Shown: positions 1-7,195 of the stretch, piece by piece | How positions within the stretch are numbered: the first letter of the stretch is position 1 | Layout of the letters: every line of letters begins with the position of its first letter | Assembly (NCBI RefSeq): GCF_022458895.1 | Contig: NZ_JAINFL010000020.1 | Location: 1 to 64,000, forward strand | Direction of reading: 5' to 3' | From: Roseihalotalea indica | GTDB taxonomy: Bacteria > Bacteroidota > Bacteroidia > Cytophagales > Cyclobacteriaceae | DNA length: 64,000 nucleotides | Position numbers and translations under genes: made by a program | The notes under the pieces: model-generated | Told to the model about the DNA's origin: nothing | The model's input: only the letters and a program-made list of their open reading frames with translations | Database searches by the model: none

Positions 1-268
1 TTCGGCCAGGATTGCGCCCGAGCTTTGAAAGCACCACTTAAAAAACCGGCCTTGCATAGAGTCTATACAAGATAATTCAAGGATGATTATTTGCGTATCG
101 TTAGCTCAAGAAATTAATCGAGTTTCTTGATGTGGGGGATTGCTGCCAACGGTTTGAATATGGTTCGTTTGGCATTTCAACGCGACAAACTTTCAAGTTC
201 CTACTATGTTTATTTACTACTATCATTCTCACATCTAGCATTATCTGCTAAATGAACTATATTTTTTG
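1..268. other. Non-coding left edge with short inverted repeats
   Basis: No ORF is supported here. Two short inverted repeats are visible: CAAGAAA at 107-113 with TTTCTTG at 123-129, and TGCCAACG at 144-151 with CGTTTGGCA at 166-174 (one extra base in the second arm). The stretch lies immediately outside the GTTAGGC core-like site at 268-274 and may be a folded recombination site or a repeat end. No function can be assigned. Confidence 0.4.
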
Positions 269-1242
269 TTAGGCAAAGTATTTTTCTAATTGTTTTCGGT
301 CAAACATCTTTCCTTTATTTAAGTCATTACCTCCCCTTATTACATAAGTTAGTTTCGATCCATTTTTCTCTTTCATTAAACTTGCTCCATTTCTTTCAAT
401 TAAAGGACTTATATTATTATTTAAATTTAGCCATTCTTCATATCCTTTTATTGAAGGTCCGCCAAGATTGATGACAAACTCTACTCCGTAAAAAAGAAAT
501 ACAAAATAAGTTTCTTTTCTGTGATTCAAGAATACATCATAACCAAGTCCAAACATCACTAACTCTCCTGATTCTGGATGTTCCATTTGAGTTTCAATTG
601 GAAAAATTCTTCTTATTGAATATGGCCAATTTTTAGGAGTATTCCCTATTCGAGCAAAATTTCTAATTGTATCATAATGATTCGAGTTAACTATAAAATC
701 AACCATTGACTTATCATCCAAAAATCGATAAGTCAAAAATTCCAAAGCCATTTTTGCAAGAAATTTCGACATTTCCTTTTGAGGTGGATTTATATCTAAC
801 TTAAATATGAAAGGGCTGAAATCTCCACCTTTACCAATTTTATCTAGTTGTTTATTTAACTGATTTCTTTGGCTCTCCTTCTCCGGATTAATCTCAAGTT
901 TTCCTTTTTTGTTAAGTTTCATTAAGATGCCAATATCTTCTCCAGCAATCACACCACTAACAGATGGCATTTTCCCCTTTTTATTTGGTACTTGATACCA
1001 CGCTCTTATATTTCTTATAGATTCATGATTCAATATTGGTTTTTCTACTTTAATGGAAAAGTAGTTGTTACATTTATCACACACATATCCTTTGGGTAAA
1101 ACAATTATTTTACTTCCTAGTGTTTCTGGAATCACATGTTCCACACTCTTCGAGTTTTCACTTTCTGTTTTACAAAAAATACATTGCATGATGGTTCTTT
1201 AATATTTTGCCTAACGAGTGGGTATACGCCATATGGCGTATA
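268..1242. repeat. Inverted GTTAGGC/GCCTAAC core-like sites plus 20-bp palindrome bracketing the HNH gene
   Basis: GTTAGGC at 268-274 overlaps the stop codon of the HNH-type gene, and its exact inverse GCCTAAC lies at 1209-1215, 20 bp upstream of the start codon. These fit the integron attC core consensus (GTTRRRY and RYYYAAC). Next to the second copy is the perfect 20-bp palindrome TATACGCCATATGGCGTATA at 1223-1242. A single gene neatly bracketed by such sites resembles a mobile gene cassette. No integron integrase is in the window and neither flank shows a complete canonical attC, so this is a suggestion. Confidence 0.4.
269..1189 (-). CDS. HNH-type zinc-binding putative endonuclease
   Basis: A 306-residue protein whose N-terminus carries two zinc-knuckle pairs, C3xxC6 and C37xxC40N, around an EHVIPE motif (E17, H18). 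This is the pattern of HNH_5-type nucleases, in which the EH pair supplies the catalytic histidine. The remaining roughly 260 residues have no motif I recognise and probably form a target-specific or regulatory domain. There is no signal peptide or membrane segment. It stands alone between non-coding repeats and is bracketed by core-like recombination sites, so it is probably an accessory cassette gene. Its AT-richness contrasts with the gene at 1870. The nuclease assignment rests only on the N-terminal motif; a non-catalytic zinc-binding role is possible. Confidence 0.6.
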   Translation of the reverse strand: MQCIFCKTESENSKSVEHVIPETLGSKIIVLPKGYVCDKCNNYFSIKVEKPILNHESIRNIRAWYQVPNKKGKMPSVSGVIAGEDIGILMKLNKKGKLEINPEKESQRNQLNKQLDKIGKGGDFSPFIFKLDINPPQKEMSKFLAKMALEFLTYRFLDDKSMVDFIVNSNHYDTIRNFARIGNTPKNWPYSIRRIFPIETQMEHPESGELVMFGLGYDVFLNHRKETYFVFLFYGVEFVINLGGPSIKGYEEWLNLNNNISPLIERNGASLMKEKNGSKLTYVIRGGNDLNKGKMFDRKQLEKYFA

Positions 1243-1869
1243 TATTTTGTGTATATGCAATATACTGAGAGCGTCAAGGTCTTCCAAACTAATTATAGCA
1301 GTTTTGTCGTCTTGGTGTGGCGGAGCTGCCCATGTTAGTTTTATGGCGTTTTTGCTGGTTTTTAGGAGTATTCAGCACTGTTAGTTTGCTTTTGCCGGAG
1401 CTGCGTCTTCTAAAGATCAGGATAACCTCCTGACAGCGTCAGGAAGTCATCAAGTAGTGCAGCAAGCTTGCCGACGCTGTCAGGAAGCCGTCAAGTGTTC
1501 CAGCAAGTCTGCTGACGTTGTCAGGAAGCTATCAAGTGTTCCAGCAAGGCTGCTGACGCTGTCAGGAAGCCGTCAAGTAGTGCAGCAAGCTTGCTGACGC
1601 TGTCAGTGCCTGGGTAGGTAGGAGAGAAGGAGGCATTTTGTCGGTTTCAGCCGGGTAAGTGGGTTGGGGTAGTTTCTGTTCTTTATTTTGGGTGTACTAT
1701 TTCCTCAGGAAATACCTTTTCTTTTGGTAGCATAGCTATTTACTTTGTATGTATTAATACTTAGGTATTATTATATAAAAACTTTGGCAAGATGAGGGGG
1801 TGAATGTGCGCTACGCTCATTTCAAGACCCTGATTTCTATTTACTGAGTTACTTTTAAACCCTATTCTT
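1190..1869. other. Intergenic region holding the palindrome and the 41-bp array
   Basis: Outside the 1209-1242 palindrome and the 1432-1606 tandem array I see no gene. The remainder (about 1607-1869) is AT-rich towards the next gene and probably carries its promoter, but no convincing TAnnTTTG box with a spaced TTG was found. An 82-codon open frame at 1136-1384 has no family signature and runs antisense across the start of the HNH gene, so it is not annotated. Confidence 0.4.
1432..1606. repeat. 41-bp tandem repeat, about 4.3 copies, built of two palindromes
   Basis: Units begin at 1432, 1473, 1514 and 1555, with an 11-base partial fifth from 1596, all spaced exactly 41 bp. Each unit starts with a CTGAC-N3-GTCAG palindrome (first half CCGAC in the second copy) and ends with a near-palindrome close to AGCAAGCTTGCT, which is perfect in the fourth unit. 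A period of 41 is not a multiple of 3 and no ORF runs through, so it is non-coding. It could be a protein-binding array or a variable-number repeat. Confidence 0.85.
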
Positions 1870-2613
1870 ATGCTTATATCTGCCCACGTATTTAATTACC
1901 GCACCAAAGAGTTCATGCAGTTTATTCGCAATACGCTAATGATCGTCAGCCAGCATGGGCCGGAGGCGCTACAGGTAAAAGCGCAATACCAGCAACTGAA
2001 TCAGCTATACCAGCAAATGGAGGTATCGTACCAGCAGGCCGGTACGCATAACCTGACCCCCCAGCTCATTCAGCTAGACGAGCAGCGCGATCAGGCCATT
2101 ATCTGTTTGCGTACCATTAGCGAGGGATACACCCGCTACCCCAAGGCTACCCAGCGGGAGGCCGGGCAACAAGTGCTGGCCTGCATAGATCGGTACGGCA
2201 ACCGCCTGTATAGCCTCAACTACAGTGCTGAAACCGCTACGCTGAAGCAGTTGCTGCACGAGCTGCAAACCAAACCCGAGTGCATCAGTGCATTGCAGGC
2301 CCTGCATCTGGAAGATGTGGTGAAAGAAATGAAACGGGCTAACCAGGAATTTGAAAAGCTGTTTATCCAGCGGCTGGAGGAAGCCAGCCAGGCCGAAGTA
2401 CAAAGCACCCGCGAGCAGATGCGGCAAACCACCGATGCCTACCGCACCCTGCTCAGGCACCTGGAGGCCCACGCCACCCTAACGCCCTCCAACGAATACC
2501 AACTCCTGATTGACCATCTCAACGAGAACATCAACCACTTTAATGAGATGATCACCCGCCGAAAAAACAACCCCGAAACCACCCCCGTTGCCCCGGAAGA
2601 TACAGAAGCGTAG
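1870..2613 (+). CDS. DUF6261-like helical protein
   Basis: A 247-residue soluble, strongly helical protein rich in Gln, Leu and Glu, with heptad-like stretches at about 40-55 and 150-200 that suggest coiled-coil packing. Length and composition resemble the Bacteroidota DUF6261 family of uncharacterised proteins; I recognise the overall pattern, not a catalytic motif. There is no signal peptide or membrane helix. The gene is monocistronic and followed directly by the hairpin-repeat cluster at 2669-2950. The C-terminus is rich in Pro, Thr and Glu and likely disordered. Function is unknown. Confidence 0.55.
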   Translation: MLISAHVFNYRTKEFMQFIRNTLMIVSQHGPEALQVKAQYQQLNQLYQQMEVSYQQAGTHNLTPQLIQLDEQRDQAIICLRTISEGYTRYPKATQREAGQQVLACIDRYGNRLYSLNYSAETATLKQLLHELQTKPECISALQALHLEDVVKEMKRANQEFEKLFIQRLEEASQAEVQSTREQMRQTTDAYRTLLRHLEAHATLTPSNEYQLLIDHLNENINHFNEMITRRKNNPETTPVAPEDTEA

Positions 2614-2668
2614 GCACTGGCTGGTGCTTGTGGGCTTCAGCTTAATGAGCGTTATTGCCTGTGGGGGC

Positions 2669-2882
2669 CTCAGAGTTACCGGGCGCCTTCCCCACTCAGA
2701 GTTACTCGAAGAGAACTCTGAGCGCAGTAAAGGAGGTGGGGAGTGTTATCGCTTGTAGGTACCTCAGAGTTCCTTACAGGTAACTCTGAGGGGGGAGAGT
2801 TATCCGGTAATTTTGACTTCCCCACGAAATTCATTCCCCACTCAGAGTTACCGGGCGCCGGCCGCTCGAAGAGAACTCTGAG
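2669..2882. repeat. Cluster of CTCAGAGTT hairpin repeats
   Basis: Three hairpins share the arms CTCAGAGTT / AACTCTGAG: 2695-2722 (inner loop region CTCGAAGAG), 2763-2790, and 2841-2882 (with a GC-rich insert between the arms). A fourth lone arm starts at 2669. CGCAGTAA follows the first and third. A near-identical hairpin lies at 50205-50232 inside a small inserted element, so this is a dispersed repeat family, REP- or MITE-like. Open frames at 2676-2987 and 2743-2994 are by-products of the palindromes. Confidence 0.75.
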
Positions 2883-2919
2883 CGCAGTAACTGTGGGCAG
2901 TAGGGGAGATCTAACAGAA

Positions 2920-2950
2920 GACTTCCCAAGTTTTCGAAACTTGGGAAGTC
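2920..2950. repeat. Perfect 14-bp inverted repeat with TCG loop
   Basis: GACTTCCCAAGTTT and its exact complement AAACTTGGGAAGTC are separated only by TCG. There is no T-tract on either side, so it does not look like an intrinsic terminator. It is more likely another dispersed palindromic repeat inserted beside the CTCAGAGTT cluster. Confidence 0.6.
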
Positions 2951-3002
2951 TAATTTGCGATATGCTGAGAAGCGCTCTGGTGGGCAAAAGGTAAGAGATA
3001 TA

Positions 3003-3035
3003 AAAAAGGCGAAGAAGATAGCCTCCTTCGCCTTT
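3003..3035 (-). terminator. Rho-independent terminator of sppA
   Basis: AAAGGCGAAG (3005-3014) pairs with CTTCGCCTTT (3026-3035). Read on the minus strand, the hairpin follows the sppA stop codon within about 20 nt and runs into a T-rich tract. A run of T at 3041-3047 on the plus strand could make it bidirectional. Confidence 0.75.
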
Positions 3036-3054
3036 CAGTCTTTTTTTGCAGAGA

Positions 3055-4836
3055 CTATTTAATCTCGATGTCGTAGGGCATGCGGGCCTGTATGCCCTCC
3101 CAGTGGCGTATCTCGCGTAGTTGCTGCACGGCGGGGAAGGCCTCTCCCAGCTCCCGCTTCAGCACGAAGGTGCTCACTTCCTGATTAAGTTCTTTCATAA
3201 GTTCCTCCAGGAAGGTTTTCTTTTCCGGGTAGTATTTTACCCGGTAGTCGCCCTCTTCCAGTTCGGCATTTTTTACGGCAATGGCAATGGCGGTATCCAG
3301 CCCACCCAGTACATCTACCAGATTGCGCTCTTTCGCTTCTAGCCCGCTCCACACGCGCCCGGAGGCGTATGATTTCAGGCGGTCCTGCGGCATGTCGCGC
3401 CCTTCGGCGGCTTTGCGGGTAAACGTTTCGTAGCCCTGTTCAATATTGGTTTGAAGAATACGACGTTCGGCTTCCGACATGGGCTTGGTAGGGGAGAAGA
3501 TATCGGCAAACTCGCTGGTCTGCACAATCTCGGTTGTCACACCCAGCTTATTGACCAGCTCCTGTGCGTTAAAGAAGAGGCTGAAAATACCAATAGAGCC
3601 GGTAATGGTATTGGGGTGTGCCACAATGGTGTCGCAACCCATCGCCATATAGTAGCCACCGGAAGCCGCTACGTCAGACATGGAAGCAATGACCGGTTTT
3701 TTCTCTTTGGCCAGCTGTACTTCGCGCCACATTTTGTCAGACGCTAAAGCACTGCCCCCGCCGGAGTTAATACGGATCACAATCGCTTTCACATTATCGT
3801 CTTCCCGAGCCTTGCGGATCTCTTTGGCGTAGGTATCTCCGCCAATAGAGTTATCATCCCCTTCGCCATCTACAATATTGCCCGAGGCCACAATCACCGC
3901 CACCCGGTTACGGGAGTAGTCCTGGCCTTCCGATTGGATTGCCCGGCTGTATTTTTCCAGTGATACAAAGTTAATATCATCCTCGTCGTCATCGTCATCA
4001 TCATCTTTTTCAATGCCTAACTTTTCCCGTACCAGGTCAAGCACCTCATCCGGATACTTAAGCCCGGTAACCAGCCCGGCTTCTACCGCATCTTCCGGCG
4101 CACGTACTTCCATACCGTTGGCCAGGCTCAGGAGCTGGTCGCGAGAGATGGAGGTGTTTTTGGCAATACCATCAATATAAGTTCCGTAGATGGAGTTTAG
4201 AAACGATTGGGTCTGCAACCGGCTGGAGTCACTCATGGTAGTTCGGGTGAACGGCTCAATGGCACTTTTAAAATCACCTACCCGGAATATCTCCGGCTCT
4301 ATACCTATTTTGTCCAGGGTGTTTTTGAAGAACACGGTTTCAATCATGAAGCCGTTAAATTCTACCGCACCCCAGTCTGGGTGGATGTACAGTTCATCAG
4401 CCACCGAGGCTACGTAATAGGCGCGTTCCGAAAGGAAATCGCTGTATGAAATAATGAACTTGCCGGATTCCTTAAAATCAATCAGCTCGTTCTTAATTTC
4501 TTCCAGGCTGGCAAATCCGCCGGGAGAAGTACCGGCATCCAGGTAAATGCCCTCAATATCATCATCCTCTTTCGCTGCCTGAATGGCCGCCTTGATCTCC
4601 AACAGCCCGATAACACTATTGTTAAAACCGGGAAAGGGTAAATCACTGAAGGGATCGTTGGGGTCGCGCTCTACAATGGGCTTGTTTAGCTCAATGCGTA
4701 GTACGGACTGGTCTTTTATGTCTATTTCCGGCTCTTGCGCTGCCGAAGCAATGATGCCGGCTAAAATGAGGAAGAGCAATCCGAAAAATACGATTAACCC
4801 TACCAGGGTTGCTAATACATTGCGTAAAAATCTCAT
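3055..4836 (-). CDS. sppA: Signal peptide peptidase SppA, 67K type
   Basis: A 593-residue inner-membrane serine protease that degrades signal peptides left in the membrane after preprotein processing. One N-terminal membrane anchor (about residues 8-30) is followed by the tandem ClpP-like domains of the long SppA class. The Lys/Ser dyad is visible: K190 in VGDFKSAIEPF of the first domain and S392 in AASGGYY of the second. Length fits the E. coli-type protein. An acidic run at 278-287 (nine Asp, one Glu), encoded by GAT/GAC repeats, joins the two domains and is unusual. The gene is divergent from folK, has its own terminator, and is probably monocistronic. Confidence 0.95.
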   Translation of the reverse strand: MRFLRNVLATLVGLIVFFGLLFLILAGIIASAAQEPEIDIKDQSVLRIELNKPIVERDPNDPFSDLPFPGFNNSVIGLLEIKAAIQAAKEDDDIEGIYLDAGTSPGGFASLEEIKNELIDFKESGKFIISYSDFLSERAYYVASVADELYIHPDWGAVEFNGFMIETVFFKNTLDKIGIEPEIFRVGDFKSAIEPFTRTTMSDSSRLQTQSFLNSIYGTYIDGIAKNTSISRDQLLSLANGMEVRAPEDAVEAGLVTGLKYPDEVLDLVREKLGIEKDDDDDDDEDDINFVSLEKYSRAIQSEGQDYSRNRVAVIVASGNIVDGEGDDNSIGGDTYAKEIRKAREDDNVKAIVIRINSGGGSALASDKMWREVQLAKEKKPVIASMSDVAASGGYYMAMGCDTIVAHPNTITGSIGIFSLFFNAQELVNKLGVTTEIVQTSEFADIFSPTKPMSEAERRILQTNIEQGYETFTRKAAEGRDMPQDRLKSYASGRVWSGLEAKERNLVDVLGGLDTAIAIAVKNAELEEGDYRVKYYPEKKTFLEELMKELNQEVSTFVLKRELGEAFPAVQQLREIRHWEGIQARMPYDIEIK

Positions 4837-5040
4837 GGTGTATAGTATTTGACTTGAAGCGATAGTACGGAAGAACCTTGGTTAGAAGATAAAGTTCAAC
4901 GATACTATCGTTTTGAAGCGGGAAGTTACTAATTTTTTGACAACCCCTGATGAAATAGGATACGGGAATTTTGTCGGGAAAAGGTTGCGTCAGGAAGTGT
5001 ATTTAACAGATGAGAACCCATAATTATCCCCGACTCCTTC

Positions 5041-5048
5041 TATCTTTG
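5041..5048 (+). promoter_or_regulatory. Candidate -7 box for folK
   Basis: TATCTTTG matches the Bacteroidota sigma-ABfr -7 consensus TAnnTTTG and sits 25 bp before the TTG start, giving a very short leader. I see no clear -33 TTG partner, so confidence is limited. Upstream, CGATAGTA (4860-4867) and TACTATCG (4903-4910) form an 8-bp inverted repeat in the divergent sppA/folK spacer, a possible operator. Confidence 0.35.
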
Positions 5049-5073
5049 GCTTTTGTATTCAGAAATTTATTAA

Positions 5074-5607
5074 TTGACTAGGGTGGATGTTGTTTCAGGT
5101 GTTTATGTATTGTTAGGAAGTAATCTGGGGCAGCGTGCGGACAATCTGGCCCTGGCTCGCCAGTACCTGTCGCAGGAGGCCGGTGCACTGAAAGCCGTAT
5201 CGGATGTGTACGAGACCGAGGCCTGGGGAGTAGAAGACCAGCCTTTATTTCTGAACCAGGTACTGCAACTGGATACAAAGATCTCGCACGAGCCTTTACT
5301 GGGATTATTACAGCAGATTGAACAGAAGATTGGAAAAGTGAAGGTGGGAAAATGGCGAGAGCGCCTTATTGACATTGACCTGCTGTATTACGGTAATCGT
5401 ATCGTCAGAACCCCTATGCTTACGCTGCCGCACCCGGAAATTCAGAACCGCCGGTTTACCCTGGCCCCTCTGGCAGAACTTATCCCTGAAGAACGTCATC
5501 CGGTATTGCTCCGAACGCACAGCCAACTTTTACGCGAAACGGCTGATCCGCTGAAGGTGTGGAAGGTGAAAGGGGAGAGGCGGGAGGAGGGAGGCAATAG
5601 GCCGTGA
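5074..5607 (+). CDS. folK: 2-amino-4-hydroxy-6-hydroxymethyldihydropteridine pyrophosphokinase
   Basis: HPPK transfers pyrophosphate from ATP to 6-hydroxymethyl-7,8-dihydropterin in folate synthesis. About 177 residues with the family signatures VLLGSNLGQR near the N-terminus, the ATP-binding GKWRERLIDIDLLYYGN segment (R, D and D positions conserved) and TLPHP. No ATG is available: the frame opens with TTG at 5074, and GTG at 5083 is the alternative. The last dozen residues (charged, Arg/Glu/Gly-rich) are encoded by a GGGAGG-rich intergenic repeat that has run into the gene, so the tail is probably non-conserved. Other folate genes are not adjacent. Confidence 0.9.
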   Translation: MTRVDVVSGVYVLLGSNLGQRADNLALARQYLSQEAGALKAVSDVYETEAWGVEDQPLFLNQVLQLDTKISHEPLLGLLQQIEQKIGKVKVGKWRERLIDIDLLYYGNRIVRTPMLTLPHPEIQNRRFTLAPLAELIPEERHPVLLRTHSQLLRETADPLKVWKVKGERREEGGNRP

Positions 5608-5629
5608 CTGCTTCCAGCGTACTGCCTCC
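5590..5629. repeat. GGAGGCA/TGCCTCC inverted repeat
   Basis: GGAGGCA (5590-5596) and TGCCTCC (5623-5629) form an inverted repeat between the convergent folK and E1 genes. Related TGCCTCC-rich stretches occur at 7171-7188 and, as a longer 10-bp stem GGAGGCAGTA/TACTGCCTCC, at 47521-47554. This suggests a dispersed intergenic repeat. It may act as a bidirectional terminator here, though no T-tract is evident. Confidence 0.5.
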
Positions 5630-5638
5630 TGCTCCTCG

Positions 5639-6802
5639 CTAATACTTCGCTATCGAGCTGTCAATCTCGTCTGCCCAGGCCAGAATGCCGCCTTTGAGGT
5701 TATACAGATTGGTAAAGCCGTATTTTTTCTCCAGTTGCTCAATGGCCTGCCCGCTTCGTTTACCACTTCGGCAGTGTACGATTACCTGCTTGTCTGAGGC
5801 AATTTTAGACACTTGTTCTTCTACCTGACTTAAGGGAATTAACTCACCACCCAGGTTGGCAATCTCGTATTCGTAGGGTTCTCGCACGTCCACTAACTGA
5901 AAATCCTTTTTATCCTGAATCAGAGCGTATAATTCCTGTACACTTAGTTCTTTCACCTGCGTTTTTTCTTCCTGAGATGGAACACCGCAGAATTGCTCAT
6001 AGTCGATCAACGCAGTCTGAGTAGGATTTTCACCGTTAAGCGGGTTAGCCGGGTCGCGGTGAATTTTGAGGGTGCGGGTTTCGAAGTTCTGAGCGTCAAA
6101 CAGGAAGAGACGACCCGATAACGTTTCGCCCACTCCGGTAATGACCTTAATCACCTCATTGGCCTGCAAGCTGCCCAGAATGCCCGGTAATACACCGATC
6201 ACCCCACCTTCGGCACAACTAGGCACCAGACCAGGAGGTGGTGGACTGGGGAACAAGTCCCGGTAGTTGGGGCCGGTTTTTCCGTCTTTATCTGTGTAGT
6301 TAAATACCGAAGCCTGTCCCTCAAACCGAAAGATAGACGCGTACACATTAACTTTATTCAGTAGCACACAGGCATCATTCACTAGGTAGCGGGTGGGGAA
6401 GTTGTCGGTGCCATCTGCCACCACATCGTAGTCTCTCATGATCTCCTTAGCATTCTGCGAGGTAAGGGCCGTATTGTATGTTTTGATCGTTACAAACGGG
6501 TTCTGCTTACGGAGTCGCTCGGCGGCGGCTTCCACTTTAGGGCGGCCCACATCCTCTACAGTGAACAGGATCTGCCGCTGCAAATTACTGTCATCCACAG
6601 TATCAAAATCCACAATCCCGATGGTCCCGACTCCGGCGGCCACCAAATATGACAGTAGCGGTGCGCCCAGTCCACCCGTGCCTACGACCAGCACCTTGGC
6701 TGCTTTCAGCTTACGCTGCCCCTCAATATTAAAATCAGGAATAATCAGGTGCCGACTGTAGCGTTCCAGCTCCTCTTTAGAAAATGTAATATTGTTGCTC
6801 AT
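5639..6802 (-). CDS. ThiF/MoeB-type sulfur-carrier adenylyltransferase with C-terminal rhodanese domain
   Basis: A 387-residue E1-like enzyme that adenylates the C-terminal glycine of a ubiquitin-like sulfur carrier; the fused rhodanese domain then delivers sulfur to form the thiocarboxylate. The nucleotide-binding GTGGLGAP loop lies at about 41-48, with the RLVDFD-like segment (IGIVDFDTVDDSNLQRQ) following. The crossover cysteine region is PSCAEGG (about residue 187), and the rhodanese active loop is HCRSGKRSG near the C-terminus. The CxxC zinc pairs of classical MoeB are not seen. The gene is last in the minus-strand run cysM, JAMM protease, carrier, E1, with 26 nt after the carrier. The context argues for cysteine synthesis rather than molybdopterin. 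Confidence 0.88.
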   Translation of the reverse strand: MSNNITFSKEELERYSRHLIIPDFNIEGQRKLKAAKVLVVGTGGLGAPLLSYLVAAGVGTIGIVDFDTVDDSNLQRQILFTVEDVGRPKVEAAAERLRKQNPFVTIKTYNTALTSQNAKEIMRDYDVVADGTDNFPTRYLVNDACVLLNKVNVYASIFRFEGQASVFNYTDKDGKTGPNYRDLFPSPPPPGLVPSCAEGGVIGVLPGILGSLQANEVIKVITGVGETLSGRLFLFDAQNFETRTLKIHRDPANPLNGENPTQTALIDYEQFCGVPSQEEKTQVKELSVQELYALIQDKKDFQLVDVREPYEYEIANLGGELIPLSQVEEQVSKIASDKQVIVHCRSGKRSGQAIEQLEKKYGFTNLYNLKGGILAWADEIDSSIAKY

Positions 6803-6828
6803 GTTTTTTTAATTAATCATTCAATCAT

Positions 6829-7107
6829 TCAGCTTTTTCCTCCGGCTATAGCGGGTATGATGCTGATGACAGAGTTTTCCTGTACTTCGGTCTGTTCGTT
6901 ATTGAGCGATTTGATATCATCATCGCCGACGTAGATGCGTACAAAGTTGCGGATATTGCCTTGCTCGTCCAAGACGTGTTGTTGCAATGCCGGGTATTTT
7001 TCGGTCAGTGACCGGATTGATCCCAGTACGGTTTCACCCTGGGTTTGAACGCTTCCCTGGTTATCGGTAAACTTGCGAAGCGGGGTTGGTATGATTATTT
7101 GTGCCAT
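6829..7107 (-). CDS. cysO: MoaD/ThiS-family sulfur carrier, CysO-like, with blocked C-terminus
   Basis: A 92-residue beta-grasp sulfur carrier opening with MAQIIIPTPLRKFTD, a typical CysO start. Family members end in Gly-Gly, which becomes a thiocarboxylate. Here the sequence reads AIAGGKS and then stop, so two residues (Lys-Ser) follow the diglycine. Such a tail must be removed before activation, and the JAMM metalloprotease encoded just upstream is the natural candidate. The E1-rhodanese gene follows after 26 nt. Assignment to CysO rather than MoaD or ThiS rests on linkage to cysM and the protease. Confidence 0.85.
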   Translation of the reverse strand: MAQIIIPTPLRKFTDNQGSVQTQGETVLGSIRSLTEKYPALQQHVLDEQGNIRNFVRIYVGDDDIKSLNNEQTEVQENSVISIIPAIAGGKS

Positions 7108-7114
7108 GTGTTTG

Positions 7115-7190
7115 ATTGTTCTATTGTTCTATTGTTCTATTGCTAAATTGCTTTATGTTATGTGTTTACGTACAGCCTCCTGCCTCCCTT
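7115..7190. repeat. ATTGTTCT tandem repeat and TGCCTCC motif in the protease-cysO spacer
   Basis: Three exact 8-bp ATTGTTCT copies (7115-7138) plus a partial fourth sit just before the cysO start on the minus strand, reading there as repeated AACAATAGAAC-like sequence. A GCCTCCTGCCTCCC stretch follows at 7175-7188. Similar AACAATAGAAC strings occur just upstream of two other start codons (18656-18666, 46091-46101). Confidence 0.6.
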
Positions 7191-7195
7191 TTCGC

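Noticed and set aside
1136..1384. 82-codon plus-strand frame over the HNH start region
   Set aside because: No family features, overlaps the HNH gene antisense and the 20-bp palindrome; probably a chance frame.
2676..2994. Two opposed frames of 83 and 103 codons
   Set aside because: They run through the palindromic repeats, which mirror open frames on both strands; composition is not protein-like.
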